64,000 bases of DNA. Source: Hirundichthys speculiger (taxonomy: Eukaryota; Chordata; Actinopteri; Beloniformes; Exocoetidae). The notes beneath the pieces were generated by a model. That model was not told the DNA's origin and did not search any database. It saw only the letters and a program-made list of their open reading frames with translations. The DNA is taken from NCBI GenBank assembly GCA_018398805.1, contig JAGFBZ010000258.1:1054001-1118000 (forward strand). Direction: 5' to 3'. Positions 47,701 through 58,962 of the stretch are shown here, piece by piece; position 1 is the stretch's first letter; every line of letters begins with the position of its first letter. A program made the translations under genes and the position numbers.

Positions 47701-50700
47701 GACCAGGTTTGTTGATGTACAATATTCTGCATTATTTTGCCCTGGATTTGTCGCTCATGCCTACATTCCTCAGTAAGGATGTACCAACACTATCAGAAAA
47801 AAAAAGATGATGTTTGGCTCACTGGATCTCTAAATGTGTCATTGCTAACGGTGAATTTACAAAGCAAAGTAAAAAGTAATAGTTGGTAAGCTTTAAACGG
47901 CTTGGCAGTGCAGGTCCCTCCCTCTCACTCCCTCTCTGCTGTGCTTCAGCTCTCCCCCCACTGTGCACGCTCTCATGCATACACAGGCTGCTAATCACAT
48001 GACTGTAGAGGTGATAGAGCCTCACATGGGCTAGAGCCCATGTGGCAAACACAAGGCCCGTGGGCCAAATGTGGCCCACCACGTCATTTTATGTGGCCCT
48101 CGAGAGCTTGCGCATTATTGGCTTAATTTTAAACCAATATTTTAAGACTTAAAATAAGCTTTAAAGCGCATATTGACAATAAACTACATTTCCCACAATG
48201 CATTTCGTCATCACCCAGTATCTCACAATGAAGCAAGACATCAAGACGATTTTTCAGAACTGATGGACTTCAGAAAAACCTCTACAAACTAACCCCAACA
48301 TGTCCAAGAAAAGAAAAACTGATGCACAAGGAAGGCAGTTTTATTAACGACGGGAAAACGAATACACGTTTGTACCTCAAGGTAAAAAAAAACAGTCTGT
48401 CTTTTGTATTATGAGGTGGTGTCAGTCATGAAAGAGCATAATCTACGTCGGACATTTTGACAACAAATACGGAGCTAAGTATGCTAAATTTAGCCTACAA
48501 GAAAAACAAAGAATCGCTTCCGCTTCTGAAACCAAGGTAACGGACACTATGAGTGATGTTTACAGCGTCCGTTACCATGGCAACAGACTCCATAAACATC
48601 ACCTGTGCGAGAGTAGGTTTAATATAATAATGAGTTAAATATTTGAAACTTTAATACATAATAAATACAGAAACGGTTATTTAACAATAAGGTGCAGTTT
48701 AATTAATTTTGATTTACATTGCATTTTGTTACATTCATGCTGTCAATCTGGCCCTTTGACAGCAACCACGATGCTGATGTGGCCCTCAGTGAAAACACCC
48801 CTGGGCTAGAGTATCCTCCTTTTGGCTCAGGCTTGTTTCAGTAAGGCACTGCGAGTACCTGCAAGTCATATTAAAAAAACTAGGAGGATCCACACTAAAT
48901 AAGCAGGACCAAAGCAGAGCTGCTTCAGTGTGTGTATTTCATAAATCTTTCCCGCAGTAACACAGCAGGGTCAGTGTCTGGTATGCCTTGTCGGCTCAAG
49001 ATAAAAATCGCTCCAGTCCAACCTTGATCAAGTAATGTGGGGGGGGTACAGAATCAAATCAACGGCAGCATCTTAGAGCAGCCACCTGCTGGCGAAAATA
49101 ATAAATTATGTGACACAAACTGTGACAGTGAACTAAAACAGAAAGCTTGTGGCCAGAGAGAAAAACAATTACATGAAACCAAAGAGAAAATATAATCCAC
49201 CGAATGGATTTCAAAAACTTAAAAGGATCCAGTTTCATACTGACAGGTTATTTTTTTCAGAGCTCCAAACTCAGACGTGTTATCGGGATTGATATGAAGT
49301 ACATGAACTGTGCTTCAGTCCAGTAGTTAAGTAAATGTACTCGGCACCTTTGGGTATCATCTTTGTGTGCGGGCCGCCATGCATGACCATTTTTTTTTGG
49401 ATTTGTTTTCTTGAAGTCACACAGTAGATTTTAATGAAAAGGTAAAGTCAGTATCCCCCTGAGGTCTGCTGACCTGCTGTGGAGTTTAACAAATTAAACA
49501 CACACGCACACATGCAGACTCTCCCTGCCGCCTCTAACTTTAGCTCAGCGTGTTCATTATTAATCTGGCTTCCAGCTCGTCTTTTATTCATGCTAACTAA
49601 AGTGCAGCGACTGCCAGCCGCTATGAACAGTAAGACCTCCACCACCTCACTGCGTCCTCTCAGAAACTCTACTCTGAAGAGGAACACTGATAAAAGAGAC
49701 AGACGGTGGAGTGGCCATGACAACGCCGACATTGTCGTGGCCATGGCGACGAGCTCAACTGATCTATTCTCAGCGGGCGCTATGGGAATGGGATTCATCC
49801 ATCCTGGGATTCTACGGTCATTTTAACATAATGCAATATTGATGCTGCCACATAGCTCCTTCCCCAAACTGCTCGGCTCTTTAATGCATGAGGCAGAGAC
49901 TCAGCAGAGCTCGGCTTCTTTCATGTATGAATTCATTTGTTTGTGTGTGGTCAAATCCATTTATTTATCTGGTGCTGCTCAGCCGGCCTGATGGATCTCT
50001 TGTGTTTGTGTGTGCTGAATCCCAATATTTGAAGAAGCACTCACATCTTCCACTTAATGCAGCTAGTACTCAATATTTTCCTGGTAATTAAGGAACAGAT
50101 AACAATCACTCGCAGCAATGAACCTGCAGAGAATGATCAGCTGAATATGAATCTGCAGCTCAATTCTGGATGCAGTCGGTATTTTTGCTGTTGTTATTGT
50201 TTCAGCTCACTGTTTAAGCCCAGAGTAAAACAAATGTGCACTTTCATCTTAAAAAGTGGTTTAAAAGAGTTGCTTAAAACCCGTTAGAAGACACCTATGT
50301 TGTACTGAACTGCACTAAAGAATTTTTCTTGTTTTTTTTCTTGATTTTAAGGACAGGTTTGAAATCAGGACCCCCATGAAACAGAAATCTAGATACTTAA
50401 TGTGAGCAAATCCAATCCCGGCCTGAAAACCCCACATAGAGCAGCGCTGGGGATCAATGACTCTCCAACCCAACCAAGCTTTCTAACTGTGTAGCTAACA
50501 ATGAGCCAAAATTTGCCAAAATTTGCAGAACTTTAGCTGCTTATTGAAATTGCAGAAAAGAAGAAGAATTAGATGATTTATGTGAAGAGTGAAGTTGAGA
50601 CGCAGCACCACAAATGTTGGAGGGACTATACACCAGATCAGAGAATCAGATCCTGGTGGATTGAAGGGCCAAGTCAGCTAACTATGGTGGCTCTGCAACT

Positions 50701-52453
50701 AACTCTAACTAAGTTAGTGGAGTAGCATGTGTGTAACACATTCTGGATTCATTTTGTGAACAGAAAATCCCAAAATTTTGAATAATCCCAAAGGGAGAAA
50801 TTGTTCTAGTTTTTTTTTAATACAGGAAACTGAAAAAAATGTCAGAACAAATAAAAATGCAGGTAGATCAATAATCTTTTAACTTCTGTGAATGAACTGG
50901 CTCACCCTCTTCAGGAGGCGAGCAGAGTCTTCACTTATGTGAGTCAGGCGGCTGATGACGTTGTTCAGGTAGAGGTCACTGAGGGTGGCGTGATCCTTAC
51001 TCTCCCTCCTCACCTGAGAAAAAAAACCCCCCATATGGTTGAAGGAATGTATGATCGTCCGATAGTGTCATGTAAAGGGTTTTTCGAGGGAAGTCACAAA
51101 CACATTACTAACCTGATTTAATAACAAATACCAGCAATTGACAGGAGAGAGTAGGTTCTGGTCTTTTCTGGAAGAAAGACAGTGAGAGATACTTAAAAGG
51201 AGAAGCGTAGAGAAAGCAGCACTGATTCAGGAGAGATCAGTAGGGAGAGCTGGAGGTGACGAAGGAGAAGAAAGAAGATACTTTAAATTATGAAAAAAAA
51301 GCTTTACTGCTGTTATGGTTGTCATATTCATTTATTTTTCTTTCTATCAGCTTGTCAAAGCGCTTTATTAAATCTATATTGTGCCTAAAGGGAACTGGGA
51401 TGGGCTCCAACAGACCCCACTGCCCCTAAATGGGAATAAGCAGGTTTAGATAATGGATGGATGGATGGATGGATGGATGGATGGATGAGACTGCTAGTCT
51501 TAGTTAACCATTGTTGATCATTTGCTGACTTTAACACAGATTAACACATCAAACGCAGTGTGAAAAAACCTTTGAGACGTCCTGTTGCCACTAACTTTAT
51601 CTTTTAATGATCATGATCCAAGTAAATATGGCAAAACACACGTTCTGTTAACGAGCCCCTTTTCAGTCTGAATTTCTGTCTCTGTCTCAAATGTGAAAGT
51701 ATTGACACATTTAAGTCGTTATATTTTATTCTTCCTCAATAGCCCACTGAATCGGGCCGATTGTGACAGAACGCACTCAACTGGTTTTACTGGCAGCAGC
51801 AAACCAAAGCCAAGCCAGCGCTGGCACGTTATAGTCTGCCAGAAGCTCTCTAAGTTGTGAGTGGGTGGATTTGGGCCAGTTTGGGCAGAAAATTGTCAGA
51901 GCTGAGCTGCAGTTGCACCAATTATGGATCATGTGTAGTGACATGAATCCGAGCAACACAGATCCAGCTCGGTTTCTTTACCTGGACTCAGACCAGTGGG
52001 CTTGGCCTCATTCTGGACACAATCATATTTGGGCCAATCCGGCATTCGAGATGTGGGCCATAATGGGGCGAAAATACGTATGTGTATATGTATTTCTTTT
52101 TATTTCTTTCATGGGATTCACTACTAATTCTGTCATATCTTTAATTGTAAGCTGGACCACTAACTTCCAGTTTAGTAATTTAACTTATGGGGACTTACTA
52201 TGTGATTGTGTGCAGATGTACACTAGCTTCAATAAACACACATAAACTGTGAACCTACTTGTATTGCTGATGATCCTTTGTGCTGCGTGTTTTGGCCATG
52301 AACCTTTCCGCCAGTTTTCCAGGTTTCTGGAATATTCCGTTTCGATCTCAGCCTTCTTCCTGAAGAAGTCCTGCAGGTCCTGAAGCAGCTGGACCCGCAT
52401 CTCCGTCTGCTGTTCGAGACAGCGCTGCTGCTCCACCAACTGGGTTCGCACAT
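28896..52453 (-). CDS. srgap1: SLIT-ROBO Rho GTPase-activating protein 1, 22 exons, 5' end outside window
   Basis: Rho-family GAP that acts downstream of Robo receptors and bends membranes through an F-BAR dimer. Exons in transcript order: 52259-52453, 51113-51167, 50906-51013, 47305-47367, 46460-46654, 45347-45475, 45020-45241, 44631-44732, 42468-42665, 40765-40849, 40622-40649, 40442-40475, 39754-39814, 37704-37781, 37481-37615, 37096-37202, 36119-36343, 35533-35612, 35038-35218, 32668-32799, 30842-31169, 28896-29358. Phases match throughout, giving about 1,067 codons. SRGAP1 rather than SRGAP2/3 is indicated by [18 protein letters not shown] and by the kics2 neighbour. The first coding exon (N-terminal ~22 residues in human) is not here. 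Exons 52259-52453, 37096-37202 and 28896-29358 each need a one-base correction; one intron uses a GC donor. The protein ends DKSCTM. Confidence 0.95.
29124..29186 (-). repeat. Seven-copy 9-bp coding repeat (Gly-Thr-Pro)
   Basis: Seven consecutive nonamers encode GTP in the srgap1 frame, preceded by two STP triplets and followed by SPL/SPI triplets. Third positions vary, so the repeat is preserved at protein level. The block is much more GC-rich than its surroundings. On the opposite strand it mimics a collagen-like GVP frame, which is not a gene. Confidence 0.85.
29359..30841 (-). other. srgap1 last intron
   Basis: GT-AG intron of 1,483 bases. Around 30060-30420 there is a stretch with TTTGGTTCGTGTTCACA and TTTGGGTCGACCTAAAT motifs that may be a degraded transposon, but I could not define its ends. 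A (GT)n run lies at about 30816-30830. Confidence 0.6.
31170..32667 (-). other. srgap1 intron between the two tail exons
   Basis: GT-AG intron of 1,498 bases, AT-rich with an A-run at 31466-31481. No exon or nameable repeat seen. Confidence 0.7.
32800..35037 (-). other. srgap1 GC-AG intron downstream of the SH3 exon
   Basis: 2,238-base intron starting GCGAGT on the minus strand and ending in CTTCAG. It holds a (TCTA)n/(TCCA)n microsatellite at about 33470-33507 and several A- and T-runs. The open frame at 33694-34053 on the plus strand has no recognisable content. Confidence 0.7.
33470..33507. repeat. (CTAT/CCAT)n microsatellite
   Basis: Alternating ATCTATC and ATCCATC tetramers in an srgap1 intron. 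Confidence 0.75.
35038..35612 (-). CDS. srgap1: srgap1 acidic linker and SH3-domain exons
   Basis: Exon 35533-35612 encodes an acidic linker ([20 protein letters not shown]). Exon 35038-35218 encodes the whole SH3 domain: [19 protein letters not shown], then [20 protein letters not shown] and QYIVV. The ALYDY-like motif, the WW pair and the GLVPxxYIVV end are all present. This domain binds proline-rich tails such as that of Robo1. The exon ends in CAG|GCGAGT, a GC donor. Confidence 0.94.
36119..42665 (-). CDS. srgap1: srgap1 linker and RhoGAP-domain exons
   Basis: Exons 42468-42665 and 40765-40849 encode the post-F-BAR linker ([33 protein letters not shown]). Two micro-exons follow (28 and 34 bases). 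The RhoGAP domain runs over 39754-39814, 37704-37781, 37481-37615, 37096-37202 and 36119-36343: [16 protein letters not shown], then [19 protein letters not shown] containing the arginine-finger Arg, [29 protein letters not shown], and [20 protein letters not shown]. Exon 37096-37202 has one base too many in a G-run (plus 37150-37152); after it the correct frame gives [17 protein letters not shown]. The 34-base micro-exon encodes [11 protein letters not shown], corresponding to the short isoform in vertebrate SRGAPs. I saw no exon for the longer proline-rich alternative between 39815 and 40621. Confidence 0.92.
38470..39300 (-). pseudogene. Non-LTR reverse transcriptase fragment
   Basis: On the minus strand an open stretch (38673-39008) reads [35 protein letters not shown] and [20 protein letters not shown]. 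This is the palm region of a non-LTR reverse transcriptase, with the FADD catalytic motif. Downstream (38470-38680) broken-frame sequence resembles the element's C-terminus, including [13 protein letters not shown]. Stops and indels interrupt both sides, so it is a dead 5'-truncated copy. It shares orientation with srgap1 and lies in the intron between 37781 and 39754. Clade not determined; RTE-like is my best guess. Confidence 0.8.
41020..42200 (+). pseudogene. Degenerate Tc1-like transposon
   Basis: About 1.2 kb of recognisable Tc1 transposase sequence in the plus orientation, antisense to srgap1, in the intron 40849-42468. Recognisable pieces include [11 protein letters not shown], a CTTGTTTGGAAGGGTTG-like block, CATACCAACTGTTAAGCATG, ATGATATGGGCTTGG and the ATTGAAATGCTGTGG block near 41908. 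Multiple stops and frameshifts break the frame. Exact termini are not visible, so edges are approximate. Confidence 0.75.
43799..44390. mobile_element. Pogo/Tigger-like MITE with TA duplication
   Basis: The left end is TACAGTGGTACCTCTACTTA. The right end reads, as reverse complement, TACAGTGTTACCTCAACTTA. TA at both ends fits Tc1/mariner/pogo insertion. It is 592 bp with no transposase frame, in the srgap1 intron 42665-44631. Confidence 0.7.
44631..52453 (-). CDS. srgap1: srgap1 F-BAR exons
   Basis: Eight exons encode the F-BAR region and its extension. They start at [20 protein letters not shown] and continue through [124 protein letters not shown] and [20 protein letters not shown]. These are charged helical segments forming the dimeric membrane-binding crescent. 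Exon 52259-52453 lacks one base in an A-run (plus 52314-52318). Beyond it the correct frame reads [18 protein letters not shown]; the literal frame does not. Confidence 0.93.
48037..48803 (+). mobile_element. Internally deleted hAT element with transposase start
   Basis: Left end carries GGCAAACACAAGGCCCG and GTGGCCC motifs. The right end ends GATGTGGCCCTCAG...CACCCCTG, whose reverse complement CAGGGGTG is a familiar hAT-type terminus. Inside, from an ATG at 48300, the frame reads [14 protein letters not shown], then a stop. A downstream frame keeps [17 protein letters not shown], typical of the BED-finger end of ZBED/GTF2IRD2-like transposases. The rest of the transposase is gone. It lies in the srgap1 intron 47367-50906. 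Confidence 0.6.
51364..51487. repeat. Fish LINE 3' tail with (GGAT)n
   Basis: GGAACTGGGATGGGCTCCAA, GGGAATAAGCAGGTTTAGAT and then (GGAT)n form the standard 3' end of an abundant fish non-LTR repeat. Only the tail is present, in the srgap1 intron 51167-52259. Confidence 0.7.
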
Positions 52454-53099
52454 CTGCAAGCACACGAGCAAACACCCAAGACACTGAGTAATGGGGAAAC
52501 GCAAGTAATCATCTGTGAAGTTTTGAATGTTCTAAATTACTGGTAATTGACACCTGTCTCTTTGTAAACAATCAGTTTAACAACTTTAGTGTTTCTAAAG
52601 TGTTTTTGGACAGTAGCTCCTTTAATCGGTTAGATTTTACTAATGCCAGCACGTTACAATAAATTAATTTCTTCATATGGGCCAACTGCTTTGTTAGCTC
52701 ACAGTCACAGTCATAGTTATTTTTTTTTTAATAAGCAGCTCAATTTGCGTTATAAAACATTGGGTTATGTGATCATAATGAATCTTGAATGCTGTTCCAA
52801 CCCTCCTGCAGACCACAAACATGTAGAAACAGTGCCAAGGTGCATTAAAGCTCTTCTGGTGGCCTATCGTCTTACAAAGACATAATGTTTTTTTCTTTTA
52901 ATTTCATCATCAATCTCTAGCGGCTACCACTTTCACTAATGTAATTGTAAAAGCAAGAACATGCCAGGGCCAAATGGGGTACGACAAAACAGCCACACAT
53001 ATCATTTCATTTCATATCCACCAACACTGCCTGTGTGCCCTGCTACACATCTTAACACCATTTTATTTTTTAGTTCTCCAGGAAAAACAAACAAACAAA

Positions 53100-53675
53100 A
53101 ACAAAAAGTAAACTTCTACTTATGCTCTGCTAATTTGGGCTCTATAACAGCTGTCCCTCCATGATACTTCAGCATTTCTTCCCTTGTTTTATGGCAGTAG
53201 TATCTTGTATCAGAGGGGATTCCTCTAAGACTTCAAGGGAACCTGAGCTTCCCCTGTCTCCCTGCTCTATAATGTCAAAAAATAAATGACCTAATATGTG
53301 CAGTTGTGTTAACATTTCATTGACTATAAATGTGTTAGAAGACGTTAAACATGAAGACGAGTTGATTCAGAATCAGCTACTTCTTCACAAAGTGAAGTAG
53401 TTAACTTGTCCGTACATTCCCATACCGCTTTCTGGTCAATGCATTTCCCCATAGAAGCTGAGAGTCTCTGGAACTGCATGGAGCATTTTTTTCATTGCTG
53501 TGAAACTCAACGAGTAATAGCTTAAATGCCAATGTTATCCCGCACATTACCACCCCCCCGGACTCTCAGTGTCTCTGGGAGTGAATGGAGCTGTGGGTTG
53601 GCCTCAGCTGGCCTGGATGCTGATCAGTTTGCATGGTGATTGGAGGAAAAGCTGAATGCAGTTTTGACTGACAGG

Positions 53676-53745
<70 letters not shown>

Positions 53746-54000
53746 TATATATAGTATATATATACTATGCTATATACATTTCAGCCTGTGGATTTTGCAT
53801 GCAAAGTCGAATGAAAAGCTGGGACCATTAGTTGGCATTTCTACACTGTAGGAAAGGAAAGGGCAGAATTTACATATAAATAAATTGACACATTTTTTTG
53901 ATGTACTCCGAATATGAGCCTCCCCTGTTTGAAAGACCAGAAATCTCCACTGTCTTGTATCAAATGTATTCTGTAAACTAGATGAGGAAAGATTACATTG
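53100..54000. repeat. Possible interspersed repeat
   Basis: The block with CCTGAGCTTCCCCTGTCTCC and a later inexact echo (GAGCCTCCCCTGTTTG) near 53915-53930 resembles a recurring fish repeat. I could not define termini. It surrounds the (TA)n tract. Confidence 0.3.
53680..53766. repeat. (TA)n microsatellite
   Basis: About 30 uninterrupted TA units (53680-53742) followed by two interrupted short TA blocks to 53766. Confidence 0.95.
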
Positions 54001-55915
54001 CTGAAGTTGAGAATTATCTCAAACTATAGGAGCAAAAATGCTCTCTTTAAAGTAAAACTGCCTGAAGACTAGCTGTTGAGGTGAGAAATCACTGTCTGAA
54101 TGGTTCTGAGAACACTTTCTATGTTAAACATTTCTATGATAAAATCCATCTTACAGTGGTTGAAGTAATTATGCACCTTGTAACTGAAGCTCAGGTTAAA
54201 TCACACTAAATGGTACCATTTTTCCACCTGCTGACTGCATCTGGTACCTACCTTGTCCTATTGCTAATATGGTATAAACCTTACCATATTAGCTTGGTTA
54301 CTAGGTTACAGAAGGCTATGTAGTCAGAGGTGATACATGAGAACATGGTAGCCTACCATCAGAGGGCAACGCTTGACTGTTTTTTAAATGCAAGCTAAAG
54401 CTGATCCCACCGTTAACACTGTTGTGTCAGAAAAAGACATACAATGATCCATTTAGCCTTGAACAAGCGAACCATGTTGTCAAGAGGTTAATCAGGCTAC
54501 TAGGTAGCAGAACTGAGGTTTGTCTACCTAAGGTGACACAGAATAATGAAAAGAATGAAAAAAAAAACTCCACACAGCAGTCTGAGAAGCTGCATCCCCG
54601 CTCACAGAATCAGTTTGATGTCAGGAGAGTTGAAGGACCAAATTATCAACCTCGCACCAGGGTTGTTACAGGAATTTATTTGCACATGCATACTGGAATA
54701 AACACACAGGGATTCATTTTCTGAAGGACCAATCCTGCATCACAGAGGTTAGAGGGCTATGTCCCAGATGAGGAAACCCAAGTTTGAGGAGTCACTATGG
54801 TACAGTGGAGGCTTGGTTTATCACTCTGCAGAACCACAGTGAACAGACCGACAAGACCGTCTTAGGAAAAAAAAGCAAGCTGTTGTTTCAATAGGTATCA
54901 ATGCACCTGTAAACCATCAGAGATGCAGGGTTTTGAACTTAGCGCTGATAACAGGTCGGACGGCCCTAAAGAGAGATCTAAGAAATGCAACAGTAACTAG
55001 GGAGTGGGCGGTGCTTACCGGCTTTGGGACCCACCTTCACCCCTTAATAACAAGCCAGGACCCAAAACCAGGAAAGTTTTCAACTTCTGAAATCTATTCA
55101 GTGAAAAGATGGTGCAGTTTGAACTTGACATGGAATATCACAGTATGGCAACATGAAAAACAAGTTTAATGACAAACCAAAACTAGCAGAAGATGGTGAT
55201 GCTAGAAAGGGAAATATTCCCCTTTTAGTCTCTTAAAATTATTATTATTTTTGGACAGGCAAAAGCGCCCAACCCACAAACCATTTTTGCATCACGATCC
55301 TTTTTCAAAGCCGTGTTGCTTGAGGGAATAAAGTTCCAAAGTCTCTGCACACAGAAATCTTTTTAAAATCTCAGAATCTTGATGACATTATGTACTGTAG
55401 ATGATATTACTGATGTGAGATATCAGATATTACAGTCTTTGCAACATTACCCCGAGGAAGATTATTTTGAAAAAGTTTCACAATTTTTCTGCTTATCTAA
55501 ACGTATCAACTGATCTGTTGTCAAGTGACATGACCTAATTCAATGCAAGATGTTACCTCCAGGAATTTCTTTAGTAATTTTTTACTTTTCCACCCTTTAG
55601 CTGCTCATGTTCCCAACTTAATTGGAGTTGGAGTTGTAAAAGTACATTAGTCAGTCCCAAAAGAAATTTAGTTTGGAAACACTGAAAATAAATATGAAAA
55701 TGAATAATGGTCCAGACAGATCATGCATTTCATCCTAAAGAGGTTTCCTTTACTGCTATGGCTGTCATACTCCCGCCCCAACTGATAACTGCAATTAAAA
55801 CTCTACAAGACTTGTATAAGATATGCATCATCTTGTTGCAAATACGGAAGGACCTAAGGTTCCTTAAGAATTACAGTCTATTTCAAATAAATTTATTTTT
55901 AATTTTTTTTTTATA

Positions 55916-57367
55916 TACAACCCGAATACCTAGAAAAGTTTTTATATTTGGAAAAAATGAAAAATTAAATGACTTTCAAATCACATGAGCCAATATTTTA
56001 TTCACAACAGAACATAGATCACATAAATGTTTAAACTGAGAATTTTTACACATTTATCCACTAAATGAGCTCATTTCAAATTTGATGCCTGCTACAGGTC
56101 TCAAACAAGTTGGCACAGGGTCAACAAATGGCTGAAAAAGCAAGAACATTTTTAAAGAATCGAGAGAAGATCTATTATCTATTCAAGTCTGTGACATGAT
56201 AGGCTAAAAAGGGATGTCTTGGAGAGGCAGAGTCTCCCAGACGTAAAGATGGGCAGAAGTTCTCCAATCTGTGAAAGAGAGCATGAAATACTTGCTGAAA
56301 AACAATGCTACTCAACGTCAAATTGCAAAGGCTTTGCAAATGTCATCATCTACATCAAATTCATCAAAATACATCAAAAGATTCAGAGAAACTTGAGACA
56401 TCTCTGAGGGACAAGCCTGTCTATGGTCTTCGGGTCTTCAGAAGACACTGCATTCACTCATCTTCATGATGGTGTCAATGACATCACTAGGAATCCTTCC
56501 AGAAACCCACTGTTGATAAATACAATCCACTGTGTCATCTGCAGATGCCAACTAAAGCTCTATGATCAAAAAGGAAGCCATATTTGAACACAGTTCCAGA
56601 AGTGTCGCCGTGTCCTGTGGGCCAAGACTCATTTAAAATGGACTGTTTCAAAGTGGGACAGCGTTCTATGGTCAAATCTGACATTCTTGTTGGTGATCAC
56701 GGACGCCGTGTCCTCTGGGCTAAAGAGGCAGGGAGACCTTCCAGCGTGTTATCAGTGTTCAGTTCAAAAGCCAACATCTCTGATGGGCAGCTTGCATGTT
56801 TTGGAAGGTTTTAGAGCAACATCTGCTCCCCTCCAGACGACGTCTATTTCAGGGAAGGTCTTGTGTATTTCAGCAGGACAAAGAAAACCACCGACATTAC
56901 AACAGCATGGCTTCATCAGAGAAGAGTCCAGGTGCTGAACTGACCTGCCTGCAGTACAGATCTTTCACCTGTACAGAAACTCTGACATGATGTCAAAGAC
57001 AACCAGAAACTCCTCAGCAGCTGGTAACCTAATTCAGGCAAGAATGGAACCAAATTCCAACATAAATACTCCAGAAACTCATAACCTTGATGCCCAGACG
57101 TCTTTAATGTGTTTTGAAAAGAAAAGGAGATGTTACACCATGGTGAAGATGCTCCTGTCCAACTATTTAGAGACCAGTAACAGGCATCACATTTGAGTGG
57201 ATAGTGGATAAAAGTGTTAAATTGTCCAGTTTAACACATTTTGTTATTTATTTTATTTTATTTATGTTCTTGTTGTGAATAAAATATTGGTTCATGTGTG
57301 ATTTGAAAGTCTTGTAGTTTTCATTTTATTCAAGTAAAAAAAAAACTTTTCCAGAATTTGGGTTGTA
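55916..57367 (+). pseudogene. Tc1/mariner-type transposon, both termini present, broken transposase
   Basis: Left end TACAACCCGAATACCTAGAA; right end is the inexact inverse ending CCAGAATTTGGGTTGTA. TA lies at both outer edges. A second inner pair of ATTTTATTCACAA-type repeats is present near 55993 and, inverted, near 57275. Between them lies recognisable but broken transposase sequence: GGCAGAGTCTCCCAGACGTA, RVLWAKTHLKW near 56610-56650, and the CCAGACGACGTCTATTTCAG block near 56836. At 1,452 bp it is close to full length but inactive. In srgap1 intron 1. Confidence 0.85.
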
Positions 57368-57621
57368 AGAAAATGATATGGCTACGTGTATATTAACGTT
57401 TCCTTGCATTAATTGTTGCTGAGGCAAATGAGATTATTTTTGATGACATCACCCATCTCTGCTTATGAAGCTCTCATTAAAACATTTTACTTTCTTCCCC
57501 TTCCTCTCTATACTCACTCCATCTCGTCATCCTTGTTTAGTTACTGATGAAGGGTGCTCATTTTCGTCTGAGGAGTCACCTTGGACAGCATCCTGTGATC
57601 GCACTAAGAATTCTTCATCAA

Positions 57622-57648
57622 AACACACACACACACACACACACACTC
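57622..57648. repeat. (CA)n microsatellite
   Basis: Perfect (CA)n run. A second one lies at 57783-57802 about 135 bases downstream. Confidence 0.85.
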
Positions 57649-58962
57649 TGAGTCAGTCGTACATTCAGCCTGCTGAAGCCTGGCTGCACGCTCCACTGCT
57701 TGCAGTGTTTCAGAGCTCCATCTCTCTGCAGCAGGGAGAGCGAGCACAAAATCCACAGTAATCTCCACCTCTCTCTCACACTTACACACACACACACACA
57801 CAGACAGGCGCACACCAATCCTCGGGGACCCAATCCATTCCACTACCTGTTGTCTTGGTAACCACACACTGTGTATGAACCATGTGATAAGGAAGGTGAA
57901 GAGCTTGCATCTGCTGCATCGACTAAAGTCACACATACACACACGGCTTGCCGTGCACGCCTTACAGATCTCTACGGAAAACTGCAGAGTCTATTAAAAC
58001 TGTCTTTCTATTGTAGTGCATGTTCGTGTGTGCCTTTATTGATTCTGGCATCGTTTTGCTGTGCTTTGCTCGCTAAATTAAAATGGCTGCCATCTCATAT
58101 TGTTCTCATACGCTGTGTAACGCTTTCATATAAATGAATGGGTGCTTTGCTGCTCAAAGACCCTGATGGCTGTTGCAATTGACCCTGGGCAGGGAATATC
58201 CTCATTTCTGATTGGCTGACTGATTTGGCTGATAGGCCAAATGGGAGGGATTTGCATTAGAAATCATCTCTCTTAGCTGGTGATGTTGCCAAATTCAAGA
58301 TTTTTTTTTTTTTTTTGTGTGTGTTATGAGTCCAGAGGTAAGAGAAGCGTATTTGTGCCGATATTCTGCAATCTCCACCAGCAAGCTCGATGACAGCGAT
58401 ATCACAGATATGCTGCAGTTATTTAAGCTGGTTGTGCAGCAGTTATAGAGATTTTGTTTCAGGTTCTATTAATACTGTTTAAAACTAGAATGGAAAGGTT
58501 TCCAATGGAAGGTTTTCAATGAGAATTGAACTCTGATTTCCACTCTCTTCTGCTTCAGTTTTGATAACCTTCCTCATTTTTATGCTGTTGTTATCAACTT
58601 GGACATCGAATTCTGCGTTACTGCTTGCTACTGGCCACTACCACGTGTCTGCACGGTATCTAGGGAACCTACGGAGTCACAAAACTGACATCTCTTGCTT
58701 GAGTGCCGTCAACGTTCTGTCGTGTTGAGTTGCTACATCCTGTGCTACACTGGATGCGCGACGCTGCGCTGGATACCAGAATCTTGAGACTTGGAATCTT
58801 GTCTTTAACAAGATTTATAAATTAAATTAAATGTATAAATTAATTTACAGAAGTTAAAATCCACCTGATTTTACTTTCTATTAGATTAACTTTTTTTTAA
58901 TGTACAAAAATAGTTCTGCAGGGGCAGGGCTGCTGGTGCCTTAACTCTGCCCCCAATGCACA

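Noticed and set aside
49448..49826. Overlapping 115-codon open frames on both strands
   Set aside because: In an srgap1 intron, with no conserved motif, splice signals or homologue I recognise.
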